The notes below the pieces were generated by a model. That model was not told the origin of the DNA. It made no database searches and saw only the letters and a list, made by a program, of their open reading frames with translations. A stretch of 64,000 nucleotides of DNA from NCBI GenBank assembly GCA_024349245.1, contig JALDNG010000750.1, forward strand, positions 1 to 64,000. The letters are read 5' to 3'. Source of the DNA: Neodontobutis hainanensis (Eukaryota > Chordata > Actinopteri > Gobiiformes > Odontobutidae). Below, one piece after another: positions 11,568 to 22,737 of the stretch. The translations under genes and the position numbers were made by a program. The stretch's first letter is position 1, and the number at the start of each line of letters is the position of its first letter.

Positions 11568-13030
11568 ATCTCTGTTCACTGATGGCCCAGCGCTTCTCCT
11601 GGACGATGAGGCCCGGGTGTCCCGACGTGCTCCTCCTGCACAGGCTGCCCACACTCACTACGCCCCACACACCCCTGTTCCTCTGCACCTGCCTCCTCCA
11701 CAGGCCCCTTGAACTCTGCCTTTGTGTCTGTCTCTCCTCAGGAGACACTCTTTTCAAGCTCTTGCTCTTTCTCTGACTCTGACTCTCGCTCCTCTCGCTC
11801 CTCTGGCGTCTTTAAGTCTCGTGCTAGATACCTTAGTTCTACCTCCTCATCCTCCTGCTCCTCCTCTCCTCCCTCTCACTCCCTTGCTCTCTCTCGTCCT
11901 GCTAAGGTCCGTAAGCTTAGCTCTGGCTCCTTCTCTCGCTGCCGCTCTCTTGCTATCTCTCCTCCTCCTGCTCAGGTCCCTCAGCTGAGCTTCTCTCTGC
12001 TCCCAGACTCCTTTGCTCTGGATGTTTCTGTTTCTCCTTCTGAGGCTCGGAAGGCCCCAGCTGCTCCTCGTGAGCCCCTGGTGCCTCCTCCCTGTGCTCC
12101 CTGCACTAACCCTCTTATCTCCTCTGCTCCCTCCAGGGCACCTCCCTCCTGCCACACCTCCCAGACCCCAGGAGCCGGTCCCCTTGTTTCCTGGGCCCAA
12201 GCCGGACTGGGTGAAGGAGATGGAAGATTACATGAGGGACCGGGCGCCGAGTGGAAACACTGGAAAAGGTCAGATAAACCACAAAGGCCAATTCAAAAGG
12301 AGAAGCACTTTTACTCTTTTTAAGAACTGACCGCTTTCAGTGTTTCTTCTGAGTGAAATCGTGCTGGGACTTAGGTGCAGGACTCAGGGTCATTTCAGGA
12401 TAAGTATAACATTTGTAAATATTGTATATAGTGTGTTGTGTGTCAGAGGGTTTAGTGTGGTGTGACATGTTTAAATAGGTTCATTAGCTCTTCCAGTTGG
12501 ACTTGTTTAATGTTTTTTGCTGTGTTGTGTCAAAAATACAAATGATATGTTCTCCTTAAACAAATGAAACTATAAAAGGTGAGTACTCAGTACCTGGGGT
12601 TGATTAACATGTTTTACACTTTCACTTGCTGTTTTTCTTCTGCTTCTCCAAAAGGTGACAGTCTAAAGAGACCCAGCAGTAAACTATAGACAAGGAGCTT
12701 GTGCAAAAAGAGGAGCGTAAACAAAGGGCAAAAGTAAAGGAGAGGAAAGAAAGTACAAAGTAAGATGAAAAAGTAACAGAAGTTAAAGTAATCTGACTTT
12801 CATGGACAGACAAGAGTAAAGAGTCTAATTCAAGTTAAATAATCTGATTTCTCGCAGGAAGAGGCCTAAAAGAGATGAAAAGCAAAGGAAAGAGGATAAG
12901 AAAGAAGAAAACAAAGAAAAGATATGTATATTGGATTGTTTTGTTCAAATCTCCAGATCTATTCTCCTGAGACTAAAGCATGTTTTTTTCTTTTCAGGCT
13001 TCTTGGAGAGGATTCCTGAGCACACAAAAG
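11568..13030 (+). pseudogene. Ser/Arg/Pro-rich low-complexity spliced gene, left copy
   Basis: The main exon-like segment 11568-12268 follows a TCTCCACAG acceptor and ends AAAAG|GTCAG. It encodes a Ser-rich region with SDSDSRSSRSS and SSTSSSSCSSS runs and then a Pro-rich stretch. In another phase it encodes FPGPKPDWVKEMEDYM, so at least one indel lies within it. Lys/Glu-rich exon-like pieces follow at about 12656-12759 (KEERKQRAKVKERK) and 12858-12926 (KRDEKQRKEDKKEE), and a short piece at 12998-13030. The composition recalls nuclear SR-like proteins, but no family is recognised. The right copy (54591-55968) differs by small indels and retains a longer single frame. Confidence 0.5.
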
Positions 13031-13121
13031 GTAGACACCACATTATTCAGTTTTAATGTACATCTGTTTAACAAATGTGTGCATGTGTTTAATAGTTTTA
13101 CTGTCTTCTTCTCCCTCTCAG

Positions 13122-13820
13122 CATCACTGAGAGGGAGAGAGAAGAAGCTGGACAAGGTCATCAGGAAGTCCAGCTCTGTCCTGGGCTGTCCTCTGGACTC
13201 AGTGCGGTAAGTGGGTGATCTATGCTGGACCATAAGTCCCACCGCCTGCAGGACGCCCTGTCAGCTCTGGAGAGCAGCTTCAGTGACAGACTGCTCCACC
13301 CTCGGTGTGTGAAGGAGAGATTCTGCAGGGCTTTCCTTCCTGCTGCTGTCAGACTCTACAATGAACACTGCTAACACAGAAACTCTTTTCACCAAGCAGT
13401 ATTTCCACAATCATGTGGAATCTCACTGCAATATTTGTAACGTGCAATACCTGTTACACAACCTGCACTATACACTATTTATTCACATTTGTACTGTGCA
13501 TAGTTTATTTTGTTTTAGCGTAGCTTTAATCAACTTATGTATAGTCTTTTTAGTTTATTTTGTTTCAGCATAGTTTAATCTGACATATGTATAGTCTATT
13601 TTATGTTTGATTACCTTGTCTTAGAATATTTTTATTTGAATTTATGTTGTGACCAGGTTGGCTTTATACTTTTGTGATACACTTTTTTTTTGTTTGTTTG
13701 CTTTACTCACTCCATTTAGTGTTGGTATCTGGTCTTTGGTTTAATTGGGAGTGTCTTGTAAGCACATTTGGGCCGGGCTTGTGTTTCAAGCATGACACAA
13801 TAATAAAACCTGATCAGAAT
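13122..13820 (+). mobile_element. 3' end of a Rex1/CR1-like LINE, left copy
   Basis: After AGGGAGAGAGAAG the frames read KLDKVIRKSSSVLGCPLDSV and, one phase away, a segment ending in FLPAAVRLYN. This is the usual C-terminus of fish Rex1/CR1-like reverse transcriptase ORFs. An AT-rich 3' UTR follows, ending AATAAAACCTGATCAGAATCAG. The rest of the LINE is missing, so this is a 5'-truncated insertion. Confidence 0.7.
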
Positions 13821-14290
13821 CAGAATCAGAAAAAGGTTTATTGCCTTTGTCAGTGAACAAGATTCACAAACTAGGAACTTGCTTCGGCGATTGTGACAGG
13901 TCTACACAGCGGTCTGAGCGATATTGTGGCTATGTCCTTCCTTTATTGCCAGAGACATTGTAATTTTTATTTAGTTCATTCATATGATTGTTCAGAAATG
14001 AAACATGAAATATGAATACACTGAGATACATTTTACAGAATAAACTTTCATCATTTATATGCTTCTGTGAGATAATACATGCATTCTGATAATATTACTG
14101 AGTGCATTAGTGGAGACAAGCTGTAGCCATAATGGTGAGGGGTTTGGTAAAAAAGGAGGGGAAAAGTAAAGAACAAAGTGCCATTTTAAGTAAAGTATAG
14201 CATTGGTAGAGCATTAAAAGATGAGAACAAAAATAACTGGTGGTATTGGTGCTATTTACTTGTTAATTCTTGCATATATAACAGTTACAG
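13810..14290 (+). repeat. Interspersed repeat with AGAATCAG-type start
   Basis: The block starting AGAATCAGAATCAGAAAAAGG and continuing with a GAACAAGATTCACAAACTAGGAAC-like body resembles short interspersed repeats common in fish. It is shared with the right copy at about 56753. Confidence 0.45.
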
Positions 14291-14662
14291 AGCAGAAGGG
14301 GTGTCTAGTTCCTGTGCCACACTGGTATGGAGGTCTGTCTGGGGGCCACTCCGGAGTGAGCTTAGGACAAACAAAGCAGAACTCAACTTGAGCAGAGCAG
14401 TGCATCTGAATCTGTATTTGCCCTTGAAAACAAAAGAAGCCTTTATTTCAGTGTTGGCTGCACCGTCTCCACAGATATGTCTAAAAATGTGAGTACTTTT
14501 AAAGTTACACATGTGTTACCAGTACGTGTCATATTAGGTCCTTTTTGTGAAGCGACACAATGAGTCAGGGGTCTGAATGCAAAACTAATTCTGTTTATAG
14601 ACATAAGCTCATACCTCCTCCAGTTGGTGGCGCCATGTTTCTGTCAGAGGTTCAGGAGAAAC

Positions 14663-15028
14663 TGTAGGAATATTTTATATCCATATATTTAACCAGAGAG
14701 ACACGGAGACCGATTATAATTTAACAAGCAATGGTCAGGTTTTAATCCTTGCAAGGAGAAGCAAAGCAGACACAGTAACAAGGGTACAGCGACAGGTTTG
14801 CTTCCAGATGTAAACATAACATGGGATTATATACAACACAGTGACGCCCTTGGTGAGAGGCGTTCACAATGGTCCAGGTGCAAGAGTCCGTGACAAGCCA
14901 TGTCTCAGTCTTGTTATGTCTACTTAATGCTTGGATTAGCACGAAGGACATGACATGAATTTGACATGACCTGAAGAGAACTATAAGCCCACAGTAACTC
15001 TAAACATAAGAATTAAAATTCTTATAAC
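14663..15028 (-). mobile_element. Solo LTR of provirus family 2, copy 1
   Basis: It matches 57596-57963, where the same sequence is followed by a polypurine tract, so the LTR reads on the minus strand. It begins TGTTATAAG there and ends at CCTACA. In this copy the far end reads CTTATAAC and then unrelated DNA, as expected for a solo LTR or a duplication breakpoint. Confidence 0.75.
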
Positions 15029-16362
15029 TGTGACCACAGGAGAGTTGTGCTTTTAAGAAGCCACCGTCCTCAGGAGCTGACAAGCTGATAAACATCTTTA
15101 TAATATTTCTGTTCATGTCCACGCCGCCAAAACAATGCTATTTACAAAAGTGATCCAAGTCATCCTTTCCATTGACTAATGTCAGGGTCCGATCTAAAGG
15201 GTCAAAGCTCTTCTCTGGTTGGTCAAAACTCATTCTGAAACAACAGCAGTGTAAGCAGTCTGGTTAGGATAAGGCAGAGCTCATTTCAGCAAACATGACC
15301 CACCAACTGTCTGGGACTTTCCTCTGGTTTACAGTAAAACACCTGACTCCACAGAGTTAGATAGTTTAAGTTGATTTTATAATAATAATAATAATAATAA
15401 TAATAACCCAGCTTTAACCCAGAAAGTTGAAGTAGACTCTAAACTAGTAATAAACCTGGTAAACGTTGCTAATGAAAGCAATATATTCTGTGTTATAATT
15501 GTCAATAGATCCAGTGCATTGCTAATAAGAATCCCAGCAGGATCCAGCTCTCTACTTCTAATGACACTGAGAGCTATGAGCTCAATGACTTTGAGAACTT
15601 GGACCCTCCCCAGTGGAGTTGCCTTTTGTTGTCCAACTATTAACCCTACATACTGTAGGTTACATACATAGTTTTACATAGTTTAGGTCTGTAATAAAAA
15701 ATCTGCCAGACCAGATGGCTCCTAGATCCTGCCATCTTACTGAGGACTTCTGCTTCCAAACTGACTGCTGCTTGGTGCTCAACTTTATCAACAATCATTA
15801 TCGCGCTTCACTGTCCCCGCTCTGTGGAAGAAATCTGTAATCATCCCTGTACCCTAAGTATTTTGTCCTGCTGTTCACAACTTAAGGCCAGTAGCTTTGA
15901 CATCTGTTGTAATGAAATGTTTTGAAAAGATCATTGTGGACATGCTAAAGATCCTGCAACTTGCTCGTTTACAAACACGTATAAAACACTTATGTGTTGA
16001 CTTTTATTCGGCAGTACAACCACAGCTACTGGTCCAGAAATTGACTGATTTGCATGTTAATCATTTTATTATTCAATGGTTTTATTTTTCTTAACAACAG
16101 CAAGTAAAAGTAAATGGTGTTCTCTCTACGGTCAAATACTCTAACACAGGTGTCCCACAGGAATGTGTGAGTTCTCCTTTCCTTTTTTCACTCTACACAA
16201 ATGAATGCAGGAGCCGTGTGTGCAATAATCCCATCATTAAGTTCTCTGACGATACAGTGATCTTAAGCCTACTGTATAAAGAGGACTGGTCCTCTGTGGT
16301 ACATGCATGATCCACCATTTAAAGAACTGGTGTGACCACTTCCTGTTTTTAATGTTAAAAAG
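15029..16362 (+). mobile_element. LINE reverse transcriptase remnant
   Basis: Broken plus-strand frames give successive pieces of a non-LTR reverse transcriptase: PDQMAPR near 15710, a segment meaning ALWKKSVIIPVP near 15820, LRPVALTSVVMKCFEKIIVD at about 15880-15940, TGVPQE near 16150 and FSDDTVI (FADD-box variant) near 16240. Several stops and frameshifts make it dead. It is cut at 16363 by an LTR. 15378-15407 is a (TAA)n run. Confidence 0.7.
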
Positions 16363-16708
16363 ACTTTTATATTATCCAGAGAGACACGGAGACAGATTAT
16401 AATTTAACAAGCAATGGCCAGGTTTTAATCCTTGCAAGGAGAAGCAAAGCAGACACACACAGTAACAAGGGTACAGCGGAGGTTTGCTTAAAGATGTAAA
16501 CAGAACATGAGAATTTATACAACACAGTGACGGCCTTGGTGAGAGGCGTTCACAATGGTCCAGGTGCAAAAGTCCGTGACAAGCCATGTCTCACTCTAGT
16601 TATGTCTACTTCATGGATTAGCAGGACGGACATGACATGAATTTGACATGACCTGAAGAGAACTATAAGCCCCCAGTAACTCTAAACATTAAAACTAAAA
16701 TTCTTATA
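16363..16708 (-). mobile_element. Solo LTR of provirus family 2, copy 2
   Basis: Closely similar to 14690-15028, starting CCAGAGAGACACGGAGAC and ending ATTCTTATAAC. The outermost part is diverged or missing. It interrupts the LINE reverse transcriptase remnant. Confidence 0.75.
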
Positions 16709-17600
16709 ACTGTAAGAAACCCTTTTTCAACCGTTTTGTTTGTTATTTACACTCTCTGCATGATACACTGCACCTAGATTAGTCCACTACATACCTCATC
16801 TGTTTAAACCAGTCAGAACCAGTTGGTCAGCCCTGGCTGGACACATAGGTAAACTACTGATTCAAAGTAGGAAGTGTCCCCTCCTGTGAGAGGAGTGGCC
16901 AAAGGTTAGGACCTTTTGAGCATTGAGTTGACCAGCAGCACAACACGTGGGCTGACCTCCTGTTAACTACGTGTTGTGACCCAGCGCTGGCTTGTAATTT
17001 TTCTGAGTGGAATTAAACATACAAACTTTACATTGGTTTTATAGTTTTTACTGAAGTAATATTAGTTCCAACACTCGTACCAAAAGAGCCGGGAGAAACT
17101 GGTTCTCGGAGTAACATAATAACAATTGAAAAGTCCTGTTGCAATAAATATTGAGAGAGTCAGATCTGTTTTTCTGAGTCAAATGTTGTGAATACATTGA
17201 CACATTAATTACAGAGAATGTCATTAATATGGTTTATTTCTCCGTTTACCTTCGCAGGTCATGGATACGTGGTGTCCTGACAGGAGGTTGTGTCCGCCGG
17301 ATGTGGCTTCTCTTTTACTTCTGTAGTGAATACGGAAGATTAGGTGGAACTTCGAGGACCAAGGAGGACAGATCCACACGGAAACTGTGTTAAAAGTGAA
17401 GACTTGTAAATAATTAAAAATAATGAGTAAAATGCTTCAGTAATGTCAGAGTTAAATGTATTTCAATGATGTTTTGGAAGTGTGAAAGAAAATGTTTTAT
17501 GCAAAATGCAAAATGTTTTAAGTGTAAAAGACAACCAGGAGTTAAAGTTAAGTAGGCCTAGAATCAGCAGGTTAGAATATAGGTCAAATTTTGTCTGTGA
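16709..17600. other. Unassigned AT-rich sequence
   Basis: No convincing frame. 16890-17120 has GGAATTAAAC and other LTR-like short motifs, but no partner repeat was seen in the window. Confidence 0.4.
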
Positions 17601-17619
17601 GCAGAGAACAGGAAGTCAT

Positions 17620-18405
17620 GACATGCAGTGACACACACAGAGCCTGGGACGGCAGGTACACACAAAAAGCTCACAATAGACAGGGCACTTGAAGTTCACA
17701 GAAGGCCATGCCACTCATGGAGTTCATATCAGGACAGGGACACACACACAGAGTTTTGGACGACAAATACACACAAAGCTCACAAGACAGGTCACAGAAG
17801 TTTACAGAAGACCCAGTGTCCTACTTACAAGAGTTCACAGAGTTTAAAAAATCTTGTCAGAGCGCATGTGTGTTGACGTCACGACTACACCCTGTCCAGA
17901 TGGTATAAAAGGAAGACTTGAGACTCAGACAAATGGGTTTTTGCTGCCCTCTTTGATTCAAGGACAATCCTGTATCAAAGTTAGAACGGCATAAACCCCA
18001 CTTCTGCTCTTTCTTCTAAAACTCTTTCTTCTAAACTCTGTATCACTTACTTTTGTGTTCTTTGTGTGTGTTAAACAGTCTTCCCCGAAGGAATTTAATT
18101 TCCGGTAGGGTTAAACAGTCTTCCCCACGGAGCCTAAAAACTTCGGTTTGGGTTGAATCTGAAGACGATAAGACTTTTGTGTACTTTAAATCTTTACAAC
18201 TAATTTCTCTCATTTCTATGCTCTAATTTCTATAACTAACTTCAACAACTCACTTGTAACGCACACTCTAAACACCTCAGAAACAACAAATTTTAATATT
18301 CAAGTTGAGGGCATATAACTAAGTTATATTGTAAGGTGTAAGATGTTATGCTGTGATCAAGGAAGTTAATTTACTGTAACTTTTGTTAAATCATTTTAAT
18401 AAAAA
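17620..18405 (+). promoter_or_regulatory. LTR-like promoter with tandem enhancer repeats
   Basis: Two imperfect direct repeats of about 110 bp (17627-17735 and 17740-17845, each starting ACACACACAGAG and ending near GAGTTCA) precede a CRE-type TGACGTCA at 17874-17881 and TATAAAA at 17904-17910. AATAAA occurs at 18398-18403. This order (repeat enhancer, CRE, TATA, poly(A) signal) matches a retroviral U3-R layout on the plus strand. No partner LTR or primer site was confirmed, so a cellular promoter is possible. Confidence 0.4.
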
Positions 18406-19017
18406 CCTAGTTCCAAACTAGGATAAAGACATATTCACTCTCCAGATCGTTCTTTAAACTCATCACAGCCTCTTCCAGCGGCACAGAGGTCTGATTCTCA
18501 GAATCAGACTCACTAACAGGCAGGCCGTCCAAATCGTCCACTGGACATCAGAATAACAGGGAGATTCGACCGCCGTACATAAGCCTAAGGTAAGACCTCT
18601 ATTAAAATCCTCTATTAAAAAATGGGACTGTCTTGAGGGATAGCGCTCATTAGAGGAGTCACACACCAGGGGCTTAATTTTACAGACGGAGCTGTTATAG
18701 GGTTAGACCAGACTTTAACCAACCGACTTGCAACCGGGTCTGGCATCCACCTACAGCGATCTGTCAGCAGCAGAAGTCATTAATGTGTAGAAGCGAGTGC
18801 TGTGTTAGAGTCTCATAAAAAAAGGAAATAGCAGGGAGTTAGTCCTCACAGAAGGGACAACCTCCAAAAAATTGTAACTAACCGCTTGACCATTAGTGAC
18901 CATTCGCAACACTTCTCTCATTTTTGTCTCTCAACACAAGGCAGGTATCAGTGCCTCAGAGGTTTTATTTCCTTCTCCTGAGTTTAAATGGTAAATGATG
19001 TGTGCTGATATTTTCAG
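18406..19017. other. Unassigned sequence upstream of the second TM exon
   Basis: No supported frame or repeat. It contains a palindromic GATTCTCAGAATCAGA at about 18491. Confidence 0.3.
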
Positions 19018-19150
19018 GACTGAGAACGGGACAGAGTTTTCCCCCAGGACTCCTGCACAGCTCACTGTCCATACAGTCATCCTGCTGCTCATTGTGGCTT
19101 CTTCTTCTCTCCCGGCTGTGATCGTCACCAGTTCTTGTCACTCCTGCAAG
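19018..19150 (+). other. Orphan transmembrane exon, copy 2
   Basis: A 133-nt open segment between TTTTCAG and AAG|GTCAGG, the same as the copy at 9320 except for one added TTC codon that lengthens the hydrophobic helix by a Ser. The preservation of phase and of both splice borders suggests descent from a functional receptor anchor exon. No adjoining ectodomain exon is visible. Confidence 0.5.
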
Positions 19151-19305
19151 GTCAGGGTTCACAGCATTCAAGATGAACACAACCTGCAGCATTAAAATGA
19201 GTTTATTTTCTTTAAGACAACGTACAATGTTCAATAAGCCGGAGCAGAGATGCTTGTACCAGTTTATAGTTTAACTGCTAATTTCCATCTGTAGTCCTTT
19301 ATTGT

Positions 19306-19470
19306 ACATGTTTTTGGTGGTAGGGGAAACCGGAGTACCCGGAGGAAACCTACGCAGACACAGGAGAACATGCAAACTCCACACAGAAAGGCCCTGTCCT
19401 GGATGGGAATTGAACACAGGACCTTCTTGCCGTTAGGCCTGAGTGCTAACCACTCTGCCACCTCCATAAA
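19306..19470 (-). mobile_element. tRNA-derived SINE
   Basis: On the minus strand it starts GGTGGCAGAGTGGTTAGCAC (A-box-like) with GTTCAATTCCC (B-box-like) about 40 nt later. It then has the conserved body whose plus-strand text is GGAAACCGGAGTACCCGG and ACATGCAAACTCCACACAG. This combination is a widespread fish SINE signature. Confidence 0.8.
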
Positions 19471-19647
19471 ACCTGATTACAGGGCCAGAACTGCTCAATT
19501 GTGACACATCTACACAAGTATGAATATATATGAACATATATAATAGGGTTTCTAAAGGAAAACGTCTGCTAAAGGACTAAATGTATATAAATGTAAATGT
19601 ATATTCCACATTTGAACATTGTACAATCAGTTTAATGTATATGTGTT

Positions 19648-20037
19648 TGAAAAAATAAATATATTATTGTGGAATAAGTTTGAGAGAAAACAACAGATTT
19701 CTTTTGGTGATTTATTTAAGGAAAAAGGAAAAAAGAATTCAGAGACATCTTTTGCAAAAGGAGGAATGAGCATACAAATCTGTCTGTGTACAGGGTTGCA
19801 TGAACAGTCCCAATGTTAACTAGGCAGGCTTAGAATTTATACTGAAATCACAGCAGATAAGAAAATGAAACACTGGCTCTCAGAGAGTGAGCCGTCTAAC
19901 ATGAATCAGCATTTGTCTCTGTATAAGACAATTGTATTAGTTTGAAAACAGTAGCACAGGTGGTGCACATATCATTCTGCTGCGGTCAAGGACAGCACAG
20001 AGCATGTGAAAGAGGAAAATATCATTTTCCCATTACA
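19648..20037 (-). repeat. 3' LTR of provirus 1
   Basis: On the minus strand it begins TGTAATGGGAAAATG and contains GTATAAATTC (TATA-like) and TTAAATAAATC (poly(A) signal). It matches 24395-24785 except for a small cluster of changes near the AACAACAGAT string and a one-base homopolymer difference. Confidence 0.92.
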
Positions 20038-20052
20038 ATTCCCTCCTTTTGA
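20038..20052 (-). promoter_or_regulatory. Polypurine tract of provirus 1
   Basis: On the minus strand, AAAAGGAGGGAAT lies directly before the LTR start TGTAATGGG. This is the expected plus-strand primer position. Confidence 0.85.
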
Positions 20053-20561
20053 TCAAACACAATTGATTAACCAAAATCAATCAAAAGTCAATGAGGTTAC
20101 AAAACATAAATCAAATTAACCTTAGCTTTGTGAGTTGTACTACTGTTGTGGTGCCGAAAAACCCAGCCGAGGGCTGACTAAATCAAGCAGAAACATTTCA
20201 TACTATCAGTAGCTGACCTAACACTGGGAAAAGAAGACCACAGCTACTCCCTCACAGGCGGCGTAACTCACTAAGGTTAAACATAAGCATTAGATGAAAA
20301 ATATTCACAAAACTAATCACTTTGTAAAACTTAAAAACCTTCAAGTCAATTAACACTTTACCTCAAAGAAAGCATTTGTGAAAAGATTTAAAAACACCAC
20401 ATGTAAGTCCACAATTTTAGCCTTAGCGTGTCTAAAATAACAAAAATTAAAATTATCAGGTTCAAAAGCTGTGATTGCTTTGGTGACTATATGTCACAAT
20501 TACTATTTCAAAAGAAAATTACATGTGTATTACACAGACATAGGAACATACTTAGTCATAC

Positions 20562-20960
20562 TTAGTCTTCTTCAAATAGAAGAGCAAATAAAACAGAATT
20601 AACAGAGTCACAATCAAGAGCAGAGGTGTCTGGGTTGTGGTCTTTGTCATGTTGAGGCAATTCAACATAGAGTTTAGCCAGTTGCAGGTTAAAAAGAGAA
20701 GTCACTAATCTTCGGATGAGCGGGATAATGCAGCAGGAGACAAGGAAAAGAAGGATAATAGCCACTAAAAGTAGGCCTGCGAGTTTAGTTAACCATGTTT
20801 TCCAAACACCGCCCATGAACCAAGACCACCCGTCTGGAGTGAGGGTATCAGAGGCTCGTTGGCGAATTAAAAGTTCATCGTGGTCAGACTTGGCAGAGTT
20901 GTGTTAGTAGTAGAATGGGAAGTGTGGTCAGTTAATAGCCAGAGTAGATATTACAATAAG
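20562..20960 (-). pseudogene. env remnant (membrane anchor and cytoplasmic tail)
   Basis: The minus-strand frame carries a Trp-rich pre-membrane segment, then one long hydrophobic helix ending in Cys-Cys, then a basic residue pair and a cytoplasmic tail. This is the layout of a gammaretrovirus-type transmembrane subunit. The surface subunit and most of the TM ectodomain are not recognisable between here and integrase. Confidence 0.7.
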
Positions 20961-21224
20961 TGAAGATAAAAGTAACAAAAAGCACGTGGTTCCCCTTAGA
21001 CCACACAAGCCTGGGAGTCTAAACGCGGATGCCAAGGATGATGTCCGTCCATTTTTAATGTTCAAAGATCTGTTCAATAACAGCAATAATTAAATGATAG
21101 TAACAAATAAAATAAAATGAAGCAGTTATCATAACATTTACATGTATGAGTATGTAATGATTGTTTAATAAATCTTCAAAAATTAATCATTAGAGCAATT
21201 TTAAATGCAATAAAGAACCCAATA

Positions 21225-21316
<92 letters not shown>

Positions 21317-21660
21317 TATTTGTCAGTATAAAACTGGTTATCAGTGATGTGAGGAACTGTGGGACAGATGAGTGTGTGTCACATGTTATAGTTACGCTGT
21401 TGAATTTGCTGAAAACGGTCAGCTCTATTTCTTCAGGTGGTACAGAGTCTTTCATAAACTTGATTGTAGGTGGGACCAGCTCTCGGCACTGGTCTCAACG
21501 TTGAACTGCGTTTACCAGAGCAGTTTCAGCGAAGGAGGTGAGCCAAAATCTCACCTCAGTCTTCCCATGTAGTCAACGATGGAGGTAGAGCTAAGGTCTC
21601 ACCTCAGATTTCCCACGTAGGAGCTTGTTCTCGGGACAAGCCTCTTACTTTTGTGATCAT
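20961..21660. other. Degenerate provirus interior with (TA)n
   Basis: Between the env tail and the integrase end, where env should lie. The visible content is a (TA)n run at about 21223-21309 and unrecognisable sequence. Confidence 0.5.
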
Positions 21661-22737
21661 TCACTGGGTCCCCTCTTTGACAGTGGGGGAGCAGTTGACG
21701 AGCTGGTCAGGTGGAGGAATCTTCTTGCAGTGTTGTGCATGGATCCAAGGGGCTCTCTCTGCGACCTTCACAGCCGTGTGGGTCGTGAGCAGGATCTGAT
21801 AGGGTCCACACCAGGGTTTGTCTCTCCAGCTGCGCTTCCTCAGGTTTCTCACCAGGATGTAGTCGGCAGGCTGGAGTTTGTGGAACTGGTGGGTGGCCGG
21901 TTTGGGCAGGGAATCAAGCCCCTGAGATCTAATATCAGAGAGAATATTAGAGAGTGAAATACAATAGGATATCATTGGGTCTGGCAGAGTACTATCGGCC
22001 AGTGCTGCAGGTTTAGATGGGGGTCCAAACCCAATTCCAGGAGGTTGTCCAAACACTATCTCAAAGGGAGAAAGGTTATTTCACGTGCGCACTCTCATCC
22101 TCAGGTACATCAAAGCAATATTCAGACATTTTACCCAGGTTTTACCTGTTAATTCAGATATTTTTGCCAATTTGCGTTTCAGAGTGCCATTTTCTCTTTC
22201 TACAGCTCCTCCAGAAGCTGGATGGTAGGAGCAATGAGTTTTCAGGTCAAATTTTAGGTGTTCACTCAGTGTTTTCAGAATGTAATTTACAAAATGAGTA
22301 CCGTTATCACTGTAATTAGGTTCGGAAGTCCCCAGCGAGGAATTATTTTGGATTTTTGCTACTGAGTCAGCAGTGCAGTGTTTTGTTGGGAATGCTTCTA
22401 CCCACTTTGAAAACATGTCAACTATTACAAGACAGTATTTCTTACCTTCGCAGGGTGTTAACTCAATGAAGTCCATTTGAATGTGGACAAAAGGCCTGGA
22501 GGTGGGTTTGTGACCAACGTCTGTTTTGTTGTAGGAGTTACCTTTAGAATTGTTGGTTAAGCAGATGAAGCATTTTGAGCAAAAATCTTCAGCAAATTTG
22601 TTAAACCCCACAGTAAACCAATGTCTTTGAAGGTCTTTTCTCATTCCCTCTTTTGATACATGGTCAACGCCATGTAACATTTTTGCAAAAGTCAGGAAGA
22701 GGGCTTGAGGAAGACATGGATTGCCATTAGGGCCCAT
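21661..22737 (-). pseudogene. Retroviral integrase (pol 3' end)
   Basis: Two minus-strand frames, 22081-22737 and 21661-22056, together cover integrase. The first has the zinc-binding H..H/C..C region, then the catalytic core with Asp in QMDFIEL, Asp in SDNGTHF and Glu in the GAVERENG string. The second has the C-terminal domain with a W-x-GPYQ and TAVKVA signature typical of MLV-like integrases. They are separated by a frame break. It is part of provirus 1, downstream of RNase H. Confidence 0.88.

Larger units (their letters stand above)
9967..15028. repeat. Segmental duplication B, left copy
   Basis: Nearly identical to 52984-57962 in the same orientation. The left border is at TGTAATGGCACATTATCC. 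The right border falls exactly at the end of an LTR. The block holds a putative promoter and 5' UTR (10350-10570), a Ser/Arg-rich spliced gene, a LINE 3' end, an interspersed repeat and the LTR. Confidence 0.92.

Noticed and set aside
11722..12200. Leu-rich and Arg-rich frames overlapping the Ser-rich exon
   Set aside because: They are alternate-phase and antisense shadows of the CTC/TCT-rich coding segment.
14742..14951. Cys-rich minus frame, also at 16372-16587
   Set aside because: Lies wholly within LTR sequence and differs between copies by indels; not a protein gene.
17628..17908. His/Thr-rich frames
   Set aside because: Produced by ACACACACAGAG direct repeats of the LTR-like enhancer region.
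19306..19470. A functional tRNA gene on the minus strand
   Set aside because: A- and B-box-like motifs are present, but the cloverleaf does not close and the body matches a fish SINE.
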